Shown here: piece after piece, positions 36,471 to 44,731 of the stretch
Numbering within the stretch: position 1 is the first letter of the stretch
Layout of the letters: each line of letters begins with the position of its first letter
Source: Streptomyces rubradiris
GTDB taxonomy: Bacteria > Actinomycetota > Actinomycetes > Streptomycetales > Streptomycetaceae
Reading direction: 5' to 3'
Assembly (NCBI RefSeq): GCF_016860525.1
Contig: NZ_BNEA01000015.1
Span: 1,922,001-1,986,000 of the forward strand
DNA length: 64,000 nt
Translations under genes and position numbers: made by a program
The notes under the pieces: model-generated
What the model was told of the DNA's origin: nothing
Seen by the model: the letters and a program-made list of their open reading frames with translations, nothing else
The model's database searches: none

Positions 36471-37361
36471 TCAGAGTTCGTTGGCGACGTACTTGCGCAG
36501 CCAGTCGCGGAAGTCCGGTCCCAGGTCCTCGCGTTCGCAGGCGAGGCGGACCACGGCGCGCAGGTAGGCGCCGCGGTCCCCGGTGTCGTAGCGGCGGCCG
36601 CGGAAGACCACGCCGTGGACGGGTCCGCCGGGTGCCGCACCGGAGGCCAGGGCCCGCAGGGCGTCGGTGAGCTGGATCTCGCCGCCCTTCCCGGCCGGGG
36701 TGTTCCGCAGGACGTCGAAGATCTCCGGCGACAGGACGTAGCGCCCGATCACCGCCAGGTTGGACGGCGCCGTTCCCGGGGCCGGTTTCTCCACCAGCCC
36801 GGTGATCCGGGGCACGTCGGGGGTGCCCCCGGGGCCCGGCGAGGCGCAGCCGTAGCGGCCGATGTCCTCGTCGGAGACCTCCATCAGGGCCACCACGCAG
36901 CCGCCGTGCCGCTCCTGCACGTCGAGCATGGTGCCGAGGAGGGGGTCCCGGGGGTCGATGAGGTCGTCGCCGAGCAGGACCGCGAAGGGCTCGTCGCCGA
37001 CGTGGTCCGCCGCGCACAGCACGGCGTGGCCGAGGCCGAGCGGATCGCCCTGCCGGACGTAGTGCACGGTGGCGAGGTCGTCCGAGGCCGTGACGGCGGC
37101 CAGCCGCCGCTCGTCCCCCTTGCGCCGGAGCGCGGTGACCAGTTCGTGGTTGCGGTCGAAGTGGTCCTCCAGCGCCCGCTTGTTCCGTCCGGTGATCATC
37201 AGGACGTCGTCCAGTCCGGCGCCGGCGGCCTCCTCGACGACGTACTGGATGGCGGGGGTGTCCACGACCGGCAGCATCTCCTTGGGAGTCGCCTTGGTCG
37301 CGGGGAGGAAACGGGTCCCGAGGCCGGCCGCCGGGATGACGGCCTTGCGGACGCGGCTCAC
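36471..37361 (-). CDS. galU: UTP-glucose-1-phosphate uridylyltransferase
   Basis: Makes UDP-glucose from UTP and glucose-1-phosphate. It has 296 residues with nucleotide-binding PAAGLGTRFLPATKATPKEM at the N-terminus, VLLGDDLID for metal binding, and GLVEKPAPGTAPSNLAVIGR for sugar binding. The start is GTG 37361, overlapping the propeller gene's stop by 4 bp (GTGA), so it is translationally coupled as the last gene of the four-gene operon from 40652. A GalU dedicated to a specialised operon suggests that the pathway draws on activated or anhydro-glucose units. Which reaction it feeds is inference. Confidence 0.92.
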   Translation of the reverse strand: MSRVRKAVIPAAGLGTRFLPATKATPKEMLPVVDTPAIQYVVEEAAGAGLDDVLMITGRNKRALEDHFDRNHELVTALRRKGDERRLAAVTASDDLATVHYVRQGDPLGLGHAVLCAADHVGDEPFAVLLGDDLIDPRDPLLGTMLDVQERHGGCVVALMEVSDEDIGRYGCASPGPGGTPDVPRITGLVEKPAPGTAPSNLAVIGRYVLSPEIFDVLRNTPAGKGGEIQLTDALRALASGAAPGGPVHGVVFRGRRYDTGDRGAYLRAVVRLACEREDLGPDFRDWLRKYVANEL

Positions 37362-38614
37362 CGGTCCTCCCCGGTGCGGTTGCGGTGCAGCACGATCCTG
37401 GCGTCCTTGGCCACGTAGTAGTTGTCGACGGCGTAGGAGATGGTGGCGAAGTCGATCCGGCCCTCGCCGTCGAAGTCGCCGAGGGCGATCCGGGCCACGG
37501 ACTCGTCGGCGACCCGCCACTTGGTCCACACCCCGGCCCGGGCGTCGAGGGCCTTGTAGTAGAAGACCCCCTGCCAGGGCCAGGGGCCGCGCAGGGCCAC
37601 CAGGAACTCGTCGTCGCCGTCGCCGTCGAAGTCGGCGCAGACGATCTGGTGTCCGGGGCCTTCGCCGTTCTCGTTGGGGTCCCCGAACACGTCGAGGATC
37701 GTGCGGGTCCAGGTGTGGGTGCCGCCGGGCTCGGGCCGCTTGGTGTAGACGGCGACGGTGTTGCCGTGGAAGGGCTCGACCGCGGCGACGTAGGCCATCG
37801 GGTCGTCGCCCAGGCGCCCGGCGTTCAGGTCGCCGCTGCCGCGGAAGCCGGTCCGCTCGAACTGGCCGCGCTCCCCGGTGCCGATCAGGACCCGTTCCCA
37901 CTGCGCGCGTTCCTCGTCCCAGTACAGCCAGGTGACGCCCTCGTCGGAGGCCAGCAGCAGGCTGTCGCGGTCGCTGCCGGGGATGAGTCCCTTCTTCTTC
38001 TCCGCCCCGTGGATCATGCGGAAGTGCTGGTCGTCGATGACGGTCATGGGCCACTCGGCGGCGCTGTGCACGTCGTCGGGCTGGGTGAACATCACCACCG
38101 GGAGGACGGCGTGGACGTCCTCCACCGCCACGATGGGCAGTCCGATGATCTCCAGGCGCTCGCTCTGCGTGAAGTAGCCGGCGCGCAGCCGGTGCATGCC
38201 CACGGCCCGCCCCACGTAGTGGCGCTTCCAGCGCGAGGGGTCCTTGTCCGGCTGGCCCGGGTTCTCCAGCCAGCTGATCTTCCCGCCCTCCGGGTCGGGG
38301 TCCACGATGGTGCCGATGGGACCGTACAGCTCGTGGCACACGATGATGTCGTCGACGCCGTTGCCGCTGATGTCGGCGAAGTCGGCGCCCACCGGCATGT
38401 GGATCCCGTCGGCGGCCAGCCGCCGCTCCCAGGTCCCGTCGTTGCGGTACCAGTAGATCTCGCCCAGACGCAGGCCGTAGCCGAACAGGTCGACGCGGCC
38501 GTCACCGTCGAGGTCGGTGGCCTCCAGCCAGTAGCCGTCGCGCAGTTGGTCGGTGACGGTCTCGGAGTCGAAGCGGGGGATGCGCACCATCGGGCTGTCC
38601 GTGTGGTCTGTCAC
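37358..38614 (-). CDS. VCBS/FG-GAP beta-propeller protein, AUDH propeller-like
   Basis: A 418-residue protein without signal peptide, made of FG-GAP/VCBS blades. Calcium-type loops DLDGDGRVDLFGYG, DISGNGVDDIIV, DFDGDGDDEFLVAL and DFDGEGRIDFATI recur about every 50-80 residues, fitting a seven-bladed propeller. Fungal aldos-2-ulose dehydratase (AUDH), which dehydrates glucosone and 1,5-anhydrofructose, has an N-terminal propeller followed by cupin domains. Here a propeller gene lies next to a cupin gene in one operon, so I read the pair as a split AUDH-like enzyme. That link is inference from architecture and memory of the family, not from alignment. Confidence 0.6.
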   Translation of the reverse strand: MTDHTDSPMVRIPRFDSETVTDQLRDGYWLEATDLDGDGRVDLFGYGLRLGEIYWYRNDGTWERRLAADGIHMPVGADFADISGNGVDDIIVCHELYGPIGTIVDPDPEGGKISWLENPGQPDKDPSRWKRHYVGRAVGMHRLRAGYFTQSERLEIIGLPIVAVEDVHAVLPVVMFTQPDDVHSAAEWPMTVIDDQHFRMIHGAEKKKGLIPGSDRDSLLLASDEGVTWLYWDEERAQWERVLIGTGERGQFERTGFRGSGDLNAGRLGDDPMAYVAAVEPFHGNTVAVYTKRPEPGGTHTWTRTILDVFGDPNENGEGPGHQIVCADFDGDGDDEFLVALRGPWPWQGVFYYKALDARAGVWTKWRVADESVARIALGDFDGEGRIDFATISYAVDNYYVAKDARIVLHRNRTGEDR

Positions 38615-38683
38615 GGCGTCACTCTCCTGGACGTGGCGTGCGGTGGTGTTCCTCGGGATCGGTGGATCGTGCGGGTGGCGGGG

Positions 38684-39406
38684 TCAGCAGGGGTGGTACT
38701 CCAGGGCCAGCCAGACGCAGTCGGTGTCCGACCAGTAGCGGTGCCAGGGGTAGTGCCAGGCTCCGGTGCCGTCGTGGGCGCAGAACGGCGCGTGGGTGGC
38801 GCCCGGTTCCAGGGCGAGGTCCTGGTAGCGGGTGGCGGCGTCCTGGGCGTGGAACTTCTGCATGCGTCCGCGCCCCGCGATCTGGGTGTGGACTTCCAGG
38901 AACTCGTGCTTGCGGTGGATGTGGCAGTCGGTGCCGGCCGGCGCGTACCAGAGGTTGGCCTGGAGGCGCAGCGGGACGGCGGTGCGGGCCGCGCTCGGGG
39001 TGCCCAGCAGCTCCGGCGGGAGCGTCACGGTGCCGAGCTGTTCCACGGGCGAGCGCCACAGGGGGGTGTGCGCGGGGAAGGGGGCGCCCTCGCCGGCGCC
39101 GGCGGCCAGCGACGGGTCGTCGCCGATGCGGAGCCATCCCTCCCGGGCGCCGAGGTCCGTCAGGTCCTCCTGTTCCCAGCCGGTGAACAGCAGCAGCGGG
39201 CCGGGGTGGCGGAGCGTCACCCGGTTCAGCACGGCCGACCGCAGGGCGGGGACCAGGGAGGGCTGGTCGGTGCCCAGGTCGAGCGGGAGGGCCGTGGGGT
39301 TCACGACCAGGGTCTCCTCGCGCAGGGGTGTCTCGTCGCCGGGCGCGGTGAGCCGGGCGCGCAGGGTGCGGGTGGAGAAGGCGAGCACCGTCTCGGTGAG
39401 TGCCAT
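38684..39406 (-). CDS. Cupin-fold protein, possibly AUDH cupin half
   Basis: 240 residues. The C-terminal half is a cupin with a metal-type motif HIHRKHEFLEVHTQIAGRG (His-x-His plus Glu and His) and a second motif PGATHAPFCAHDGTGAWHYP. The end, WHRYWSDTDCVWLALEYHPC, recalls the AUDH-type cupin. The N-terminal half is an extra beta-rich domain. It lies 69 bp before the propeller gene and 55 bp after the epimerase gene, all on one strand. A sugar dehydratase or isomerase role is inferred. It could instead be an isolated sugar-binding or epimerase cupin. Confidence 0.55.
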   Translation of the reverse strand: MALTETVLAFSTRTLRARLTAPGDETPLREETLVVNPTALPLDLGTDQPSLVPALRSAVLNRVTLRHPGPLLLFTGWEQEDLTDLGAREGWLRIGDDPSLAAGAGEGAPFPAHTPLWRSPVEQLGTVTLPPELLGTPSAARTAVPLRLQANLWYAPAGTDCHIHRKHEFLEVHTQIAGRGRMQKFHAQDAATRYQDLALEPGATHAPFCAHDGTGAWHYPWHRYWSDTDCVWLALEYHPC

Positions 39407-39461
39407 GGGTGTCCTTCGTCAGTGGCTGTGCTCCCGGTCCGGGGAGCGGCGCGGGTCCGGG

Positions 39462-40652
39462 TCAGCCGGCGAGCTGGGCGACGCCGGCCGGGAAGTGCCC
39501 GGTGACCAGGGCCGTTTCGGGGGCGAAGAGGGAGGGCGCCGGGCCGAGGCCGAAGTAGTGGGCGAGCGCTCCGACGGTGCGCTCGGCCGCGTAGCCGTCG
39601 CCGTACGGATTGACCGCGCGGGCCATGGCGCTGTAGGCGGTGCTGTCGTCCAGCAGGGAGACGGCGGCCTCGACGATGCCCTCGGTGGTCTTGCCCACGA
39701 GCCGGGCCGCTCCGGTCTCGATGGTCTCCACCCGCTCGGTGACGTCGGCCAGCACCAGGGTCGGGGTGCCGAGCGCGGGGCCTTCTTCCTGGGCGCCGCT
39801 GCTGTCCGAGATGATCATGTCGGCGCGGTCGAGCAGCCGGCAGAAGGAGAGGTACGGCAGGGGGTCGGTGACGGTGATGTCCGGGTGGCCGGCGACCACG
39901 GGCAGGATCGCCTCGCGTACGGCCGGGTTGCGGTGCAGCGGGATGACGACGCGCACGTCACCGCGGTCGGCGAGGCGCCGCCAGGCACGGGCGATGTCGC
40001 TCAGCTGGGGCCAGGCGTCCCGGCGGTGGGCGGAGGCCAGGATGACCCTGCGGCTCTCCTGTTCCAGGTCCTCGAGTTCGGGGCGTCCCCAGTCGGCGGC
40101 GTGCCGGGCGCCCCACTGGAGGGCGTCGATGACGGTGTTGCCGGTGACCACGATGTCGCGGGCGGGCACGCCCTCCTTCAGCAGGTGGTCGCGGTTGCCC
40201 CAGGTCGGTGCCAGGTGCAGGTCGGCGACCCGGGCGACGAGCCGGCGGTTGCCCTCCTCGGGGAAGGGCGAGGACAGCGTGCCGCTGCGCAGTCCGGCCT
40301 CGACGTGCACCACGGGTATGCGGTGGTGGAAGGCGGCCAGCGCGCCCGCCAGGGTGGTCGCGGTGTCCCCGTGGACGAGGACGGCGTCCGGGCGTTCCTC
40401 CGGCAGGTAGGTGTCGAGGCTCTCCAGGATGCGCGCGGTCGTTCCGGAGAGTGTCTGGCGCTCCCTCATCACCGCCATGTCGTGGTCCACCGACAGGCCG
40501 AAGGCGGCGAGGGTCTCGTGCAGCATCTCGCGGTGCTGGCCGGTGGAGATGACGGCCGGCTCGAAGCGCGGGTCGCGCTGGAGAAGACGGATCACCGGAG
40601 CGAACTTGATTGCCTCCGGACGGGTGCCCATGACAAGGGCGACTCTCTTCAC
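39462..40652 (-). CDS. wecB: UDP-N-acetylglucosamine 2-epimerase (non-hydrolysing)
   Basis: Interconverts UDP-GlcNAc and UDP-ManNAc. It has 396 residues with MGTRPEAIKFAPVIRLL at the N-terminus, STGQHREML, VHGDTATTLAGALAAF, HVEAGLRSG, and the UDP-binding SDSSGAQEEGPALGTPTLVL. The start is GTG 40652 (VKRVALVMGTRPEA), where the Rossmann fold begins; the upstream frame extension covers the promoter. It is first in the operon wecB-cupin-propeller-galU, behind a promoter with a StrR-type site. Two sugar-nucleotide enzymes in a regulator-linked operon suggest a glycosylated or sugar-derived product. Confidence 0.93.
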   Translation of the reverse strand: MKRVALVMGTRPEAIKFAPVIRLLQRDPRFEPAVISTGQHREMLHETLAAFGLSVDHDMAVMRERQTLSGTTARILESLDTYLPEERPDAVLVHGDTATTLAGALAAFHHRIPVVHVEAGLRSGTLSSPFPEEGNRRLVARVADLHLAPTWGNRDHLLKEGVPARDIVVTGNTVIDALQWGARHAADWGRPELEDLEQESRRVILASAHRRDAWPQLSDIARAWRRLADRGDVRVVIPLHRNPAVREAILPVVAGHPDITVTDPLPYLSFCRLLDRADMIISDSSGAQEEGPALGTPTLVLADVTERVETIETGAARLVGKTTEGIVEAAVSLLDDSTAYSAMARAVNPYGDGYAAERTVGALAHYFGLGPAPSLFAPETALVTGHFPAGVAQLAG

Positions 40653-40811
40653 GGCGGAACAGCTCCTCGAATCTTCGCCGCCGGGGCACTGTGGAGGCCG
40701 GTGCCCCGGCGCGTGGTCGTGCGGCCACTCTGTCGCACGTGGACGAGTCCGGGACGACGGCGCGGTCACTCACCGCAGCTCTGCTGTCGCTCACCGGGTT
40801 CAACTGACCGT

Positions 40812-40842
40812 AGCCTAGATCCCGCATCACCAAAAGGATCAA
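40812..40842 (-). promoter_or_regulatory. Promoter of the wecB operon
   Basis: Minus-strand TTGATC (40842-40837) and TAGGCT (40817-40812), spacer 19 bp. The StrR-type site at 40848-40876 lies directly upstream of the -35, the expected position for an activator. Confidence 0.5.
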
Positions 40843-40847
40843 GGTTT

Positions 40848-40876
40848 GTTCGACTGCAAATCGCACCCAGCAGAAT
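40848..40876. promoter_or_regulatory. StrR-type activator binding site
   Basis: GTTCGACTG, 11 bp, then CAGCAGAAT. The established StrR consensus is GTTCGActG-N11-CagTcGAAC. The left half matches 9 of 9, the right half 6 of 9, and the spacer is exact. It sits immediately upstream of the wecB operon promoter. A StrR/ParB-like regulator is encoded at 46922-48031. I found no second good site by eye. Confidence 0.65.
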
Positions 40877-40898
40877 TCGCGCTAAGGGGACGCGCGCG

Positions 40899-41687
40899 TC
40901 ACACGGTCGGGGTGACGCCCCCGTCGACGACGATCTCGGCCCCGGAGACGAACGCCGACGCGTCGGAGGCCAGGTGCACGGCCGCCGCGGCGACCTCCTC
41001 CGGCCTGCCGAGCCGGCCCGCCGGGATGCCGTTCAGCTCGACGTACCGCTTCAGCGCGGTCTCGCGGTCGGTGCCGAACTCCTCGGCGAGCGCGTCGGCC
41101 AGGCCGCCCGGACGGTCGTAGACGGCGGTGCGGATGAAGCCGGGCGAGATCACGTTGGAGCGCACGCCCCGCGGGGTGAACTCCCTGGCCAGCGTCTTCG
41201 ACAGCATGAGGACCCCGGCCTTCGCCACGCTGTAGTCCGGCAGCCTGGGGTTGGGCATGCGGGCCGCCTCCGAGGCGGTGTGCAGCAGCACACCGCTGCC
41301 CCGCTCCAGCATGTGGGGCAGTACGGCGCGGGACATCCGGACGTATCCCAGCAGGTTCAGCTCCAGGACGTCCCGCCAGTCGTCGTCCCCGACGCCGAGG
41401 AAGCCTCCCGGCCGGACCGTGGCCACTCCCGCGTTGTTGTGCAGGACGTCGACGCGCCCGAAGCGGTCGAGCGCCGCCTGGACGAGCCGTGGGGCCCCGT
41501 CGGGGTCGCGCAGGTCGGCCTCGACCGGCAGCACCCGGTCGTCGCCCAGTGCCGCGAGCGCTCCCGGATCGAGGTCGCCCCCCACCACGGACGCCCCTTC
41601 CTCCAGGAATGCGCGGGCCGTGGCGAAACCGATTCCGCCGCCCGCGCCGGTGATGAGAACGACCTTTCCCGCGAGATTGTGTTGCAC
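40899..41687 (-). CDS. SDR-family oxidoreductase
   Basis: Classical short-chain dehydrogenase/reductase of 262 residues. The NAD(P) loop is TGAGGGIGFATA, NNAG is present, and the catalytic set is Ser (HTASEAARMP) and YSVAK. VISPGFIRT and GRPEEVAAAAVHLASDAS are family landmarks. The start is GTG 41687 with GAGGAAG close upstream; the ATG 26 codons earlier would extend the N-terminus far beyond the family norm. It diverges from another SDR at 41843, and the pair may act on related substrates. The substrate is unknown. Confidence 0.88.
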   Translation of the reverse strand: MQHNLAGKVVLITGAGGGIGFATARAFLEEGASVVGGDLDPGALAALGDDRVLPVEADLRDPDGAPRLVQAALDRFGRVDVLHNNAGVATVRPGGFLGVGDDDWRDVLELNLLGYVRMSRAVLPHMLERGSGVLLHTASEAARMPNPRLPDYSVAKAGVLMLSKTLAREFTPRGVRSNVISPGFIRTAVYDRPGGLADALAEEFGTDRETALKRYVELNGIPAGRLGRPEEVAAAAVHLASDASAFVSGAEIVVDGGVTPTV

Positions 41688-41842
41688 GGCTTCCTCTCTC
41701 TTCCGGTTCTCTTCCGGTGTTTTCCGGTGCCTGACGAGTGTGTGCGGGACGAGTGTTTCTCGCACACCCCGGTTCTTGTCCAGTGCGGGTTAGAGTCGCA
41801 CAGCGAATTCACCGAGCCCTCTACAGAAGGAGGACGCACGCC

Positions 41843-42628
41843 GTGCATATCGATCTCTCGGGCCGCGTCGCGCTGGTCACCGGTTCCACCGCCGGAATCG
41901 GTCTCGCCGTCGCCAGGGGTCTCCACGCCGCCGGTGCGGAAGTGGTGCTCAACGGCAGGACCGAGGAACGCCTGGACAAGGCCCTCGGCGAGTTCGGCTC
42001 CACCGAGCGGGTCCACAAGGTGGCCGCCGACGTGGGCACCGCGGCGGGCTGCCGGGCGCTGGTGGAGGCATTTCCGACCGTGGATATTCTGGTGAACAAC
42101 GCCGGAATCTTCGCCCCTCAGCCGATTTTTGAAATTCCGGACGAGGAGTGGCAGCGCTTCTTCGACGTGAATGTGATGAGCGGCATCCGGCTGTCCCGGC
42201 ACTATGTGCCGAAGATGGTGGAACGCGGCTGGGGAAGGACCGTCTTCGTCTCCAGCGAATCCGCCGTCCAGGTGCCGCCGGAGATGGTCCACTACGGCAT
42301 GACGAAAACCGCTCAGCTGACCGTGGCCCGGGGTCTGGCCGAGGCGGTCGGCGGCACCGGCGTCACGGTGAACAGCGTGCTGCCCGGACCGACCCTCAGC
42401 GAGGGGGTCGAGAAGTTCGTGCGCGAGCTGGTGGGCGATGCCGCGGGGTCGCCGGAGGAGGCGAGCCGGCTGTTCATCGAGAAGGAGCGGCCCACCTCGC
42501 TGCTCGGCCGTCTCGCCTCCTCGGAGGAGGTGGCGAACCTGGTGGTGTACCTGTGCTCCGAGCAGGCGTCGGCGACCACGGGTTCGGCGCTGCGGGTGGA
42601 CGGCGGCGTGCTGCGCGGCGTGCTGTGA
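41843..42628 (+). CDS. SDR-family oxidoreductase
   Basis: Classical SDR of 261 residues. GTG 41843 has AAGGAGG 10 bp upstream. TGSTAGIGLAVA is the cofactor loop, NNAG is present, Ser lies in VSSESAVQVPPE, and the active-site pair is HYGMTKTAQ (Tyr and Lys). The Arg at the end of the second strand (NGRTEERLD) points to NADPH preference. It is divergent from the 40899 SDR and followed by a bidirectional terminator. The physiological substrate cannot be told. Confidence 0.88.
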   Translation: MHIDLSGRVALVTGSTAGIGLAVARGLHAAGAEVVLNGRTEERLDKALGEFGSTERVHKVAADVGTAAGCRALVEAFPTVDILVNNAGIFAPQPIFEIPDEEWQRFFDVNVMSGIRLSRHYVPKMVERGWGRTVFVSSESAVQVPPEMVHYGMTKTAQLTVARGLAEAVGGTGVTVNSVLPGPTLSEGVEKFVRELVGDAAGSPEEASRLFIEKERPTSLLGRLASSEEVANLVVYLCSEQASATTGSALRVDGGVLRGVL

Positions 42629-42695
42629 CGGACCGCGCGGCGCTCCGGCCGGTGCGGGGCCGACGGGACCGGTGAGGGCGCTCGCGGGACGGGCA

Positions 42696-42727
42696 GAAGG
42701 GCGGGGAGACGTTTCTCCCCGCCCTTC
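42696..42727. terminator. Bidirectional hairpin terminator
   Basis: A perfect 14-bp stem (42696-42709 with 42714-42727) and a CGTT tetraloop between the converging SDR and acyltransferase genes. The outer arms begin with GAA and end with TTC. Confidence 0.85.
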
Positions 42728-42744
42728 GCCGTGTGCGGACGCGC

Positions 42745-43917
42745 TCAGGCCTGCTGGGTGACGGGCTGGGGCGTGCCCGCGGCGGGCCCGGCGGCGGGCG
42801 TGTCCTCGCGCTTGCGCGGTCTGCCGGCCCAGCGGCGCATGACCGGGCGCTCCACCGCCGCGTAGAGCAGCCAGCCCAGCAGCTGGGCGACGACGAAGGA
42901 CACCGCGACGACGGCGAGCGCCGCCGGGGTGGCGAACCTGCGGCCGTCCAGCAGGTCCTGCACGGCGAGGAGCACCAGGTAGTGCACCAGGTAGAAGGCG
43001 AACGACACCTCGCCGAGCAGGGTCATGACCCGGCCCCGCAGACCGGTCGGGCGGCCGGCGACGTCCGCGGCCGCCACCGCCGTCACGAGCAGGGCGAGCG
43101 GCACGGCCAGGGTGACGTTCAGGCCGTACTGCCAGGGCACGACCAGGGCCAGGGCGTAGCCGAGGCCGGTCAGGCCCAGCGCGGGGGCGATGCCCAGGCC
43201 GGTCCACCGGCCCTCCCGCAGGATGCGGGCCATGAGCATGCCGAGGACGAACTCGAACAGGCGCAGCGGCGGGATGTTGTAGGCGAGCCACCACTGCGTC
43301 TCGGACAGGGGCCACTCCGCGAGCCGCGGGGTGGCGGGTACGGCCGTGTCGATGACGATCTGGGTGACGAGCAGGCCGGCGAAGGTGACGGCGAACCACG
43401 CCCAGAGCCGGCTGCTCCTGAAGTCCTTGACCCAGCGCCACAGCAGCGGGAACAGCAGGTAGAAGAGCAGTTCGCTGCAGAGCGACCAGCTGGGCTGGTT
43501 GACGCTCACGAAGGTGTCCAGGCGGGGGATCCAGGAGTGGACGAGGAACAGGTTCGGCAGCCACACCGCCACTCCCCCGACGGTCGAGGAGAACAGCAGG
43601 AGGGTCACGGCCCAGGTGACGACGTGGTTGGGGAAGATCTTCAGCAGCCGGCGCCGGTAGAAGGGGCCGAGCCGCTCGCCCGGCCGCGCCGACCAGGCCA
43701 GCACGAAGCCGCTGAGGATGAAGAAAAAGGACACCCCCGCCCAGCCCGCCTTGCTGAAGAGCAGGCCGTAACCGTCGGCGAAACCCCGGTCGGCGAACGG
43801 GTCCACCATCTTGGTGAGCGAGGTGTGGAAGCAGAAGACGAGTGCTGCGGCGTAGAACCGCAGGCCGGTGAGCGAGGGCAGTTTCTGCCTGGTCCCGCTG
43901 GCTTGCCGGTCGGGCAC
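42745..43917 (-). CDS. Membrane acyltransferase 3 family protein
   Basis: OafA/YrhL-type acyltransferase of 390 residues that moves acyl groups onto sugars or other hydroxylated acceptors at the inner membrane. SLTGLRFYAAALVFCFHTSL carries the conserved Arg and His, GWAGVSFFFILSGFVLAWSA and FYRRRLLKIFPNHVV follow, and about ten membrane helices are evident. The start is GTG 43917 with AAGGAG 5 bp upstream; the upstream in-frame ATG would add 29 proline-rich residues. It stands alone between a bidirectional terminator and the MarR locus. The acceptor is unknown. Confidence 0.88.
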   Translation of the reverse strand: MPDRQASGTRQKLPSLTGLRFYAAALVFCFHTSLTKMVDPFADRGFADGYGLLFSKAGWAGVSFFFILSGFVLAWSARPGERLGPFYRRRLLKIFPNHVVTWAVTLLLFSSTVGGVAVWLPNLFLVHSWIPRLDTFVSVNQPSWSLCSELLFYLLFPLLWRWVKDFRSSRLWAWFAVTFAGLLVTQIVIDTAVPATPRLAEWPLSETQWWLAYNIPPLRLFEFVLGMLMARILREGRWTGLGIAPALGLTGLGYALALVVPWQYGLNVTLAVPLALLVTAVAAADVAGRPTGLRGRVMTLLGEVSFAFYLVHYLVLLAVQDLLDGRRFATPAALAVVAVSFVVAQLLGWLLYAAVERPVMRRWAGRPRKREDTPAAGPAAGTPQPVTQQA

Positions 43918-44100
43918 GGTCACTCCTTTCGGCGGCACGGCGCGGCGCGCCTGACCGCCCGGTGGGGAGGGGGGAAGTTCGTCCGCGGGGCGGGGAGTCG
44001 ACAACGGCCTCTACCGGCCCCGGGGTTCGTCGGCCTCGGACGATAGTGGCTGCTCAGGTGAGCGGCCACGCGCCGTGGGTAGATGAGTTGGACAGAAGGG

Positions 44101-44154
44101 TGTGCAACCGCTGATCGGGGTGTGCAACCGCTGATCGCTTCAGTTGCACACCCC
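44101..44154. repeat. MarR gene terminator with a duplicated arm
   Basis: GGGGTGTGCAAC (44117-44128) and GTTGCACACCCC (44143-44154) form a 12-bp hairpin that covers the last codons and stop of the marR-type gene. The left arm is part of an 18-bp sequence duplicated in tandem (44101-44118 and 44121-44138), so two alternative hairpins can form. Confidence 0.7.
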
Positions 44155-44610
44155 GCCGGCGTCCCGCGCCGGCCGGCCCGCCTCGGCCAAGGACCCGAGC
44201 AGGGCGGCCAGTTCACCGATGAGCGGCGATTCCTCCAGCGCCCGGCAGAGCGCGGCGTCGTGCGCCGGTTTCGCCGCGGCCAGCAGGTCCCGCCCGGCGG
44301 CGGTCAGTTCGGTGGAGACCCCGCGCCGGTCCGTCGTGCACAGCACCCGGGCCAGCAGGCCGCGCGCCTCCAGCCGGTTGACCATGCGGGTGGCGGCGCT
44401 GTCGCTGAGCGCGGCCACCCGGGCCAGCTGTTTCATGCGCAGGTGCCAGCCGTCCTGCCGGGCCAGCGCCTCCAGCACGGTGTACTCCACCACCGACAGA
44501 CCGTGCGGACGCAGCACGCCCTCCAGGGTCCGTTCCAGATCGCAGTGGAGTGCGGCGAGGGTGCGCCAGCCGCGCACGCGGACTTCCGAGGAGTCGTCGG
44601 GGATGTACAT
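44140..44610 (-). CDS. MarR-family transcriptional regulator
   Basis: A 156-residue winged-helix regulator. LSVVEYTVLEALARQDGWHL, LARVAALSDSAATRMVNRLE (recognition helix) and LCTTDRRGVSTELTAAGRDL (wing) are typical. It diverges from an MFS pump, the classic arrangement for ligand-induced efflux. The 121-bp interval carries two TGTGCACGCT repeats as likely binding sites. Its own terminator overlaps the stop codon. Confidence 0.9.
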   Translation of the reverse strand: MYIPDDSSEVRVRGWRTLAALHCDLERTLEGVLRPHGLSVVEYTVLEALARQDGWHLRMKQLARVAALSDSAATRMVNRLEARGLLARVLCTTDRRGVSTELTAAGRDLLAAAKPAHDAALCRALEESPLIGELAALLGSLAEAGRPARDAGGVCN

Positions 44611-44643
44611 GGGCGCCTCCCGGGATTCTCTCTGAGCAATGCG

Positions 44644-44698
44644 TGTGCACGCTATCCGCTTGCGCCTATAGCTGGCGTGCGCAACTGTTGTGCACGCT
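44644..44698. promoter_or_regulatory. Repeated MarR operator candidates
   Basis: TGTGCACGCT occurs at 44644-44653 and 44689-44698 as direct repeats 45 bp apart in the marR-MFS interval. The first copy lies in a larger dyad, GCGTG-TG-CACGC (44641-44652). Confidence 0.5.
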
Positions 44699-44731
44699 TG
44701 CTATGAGCGTCTGCACAAAGGAAGGACACCC

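Noticed and set aside
41357..43564. 735-codon minus-strand frame across the SDR gene
   Set aside because: Overlaps three supported genes in other frames and has biased composition. It is a shadow.
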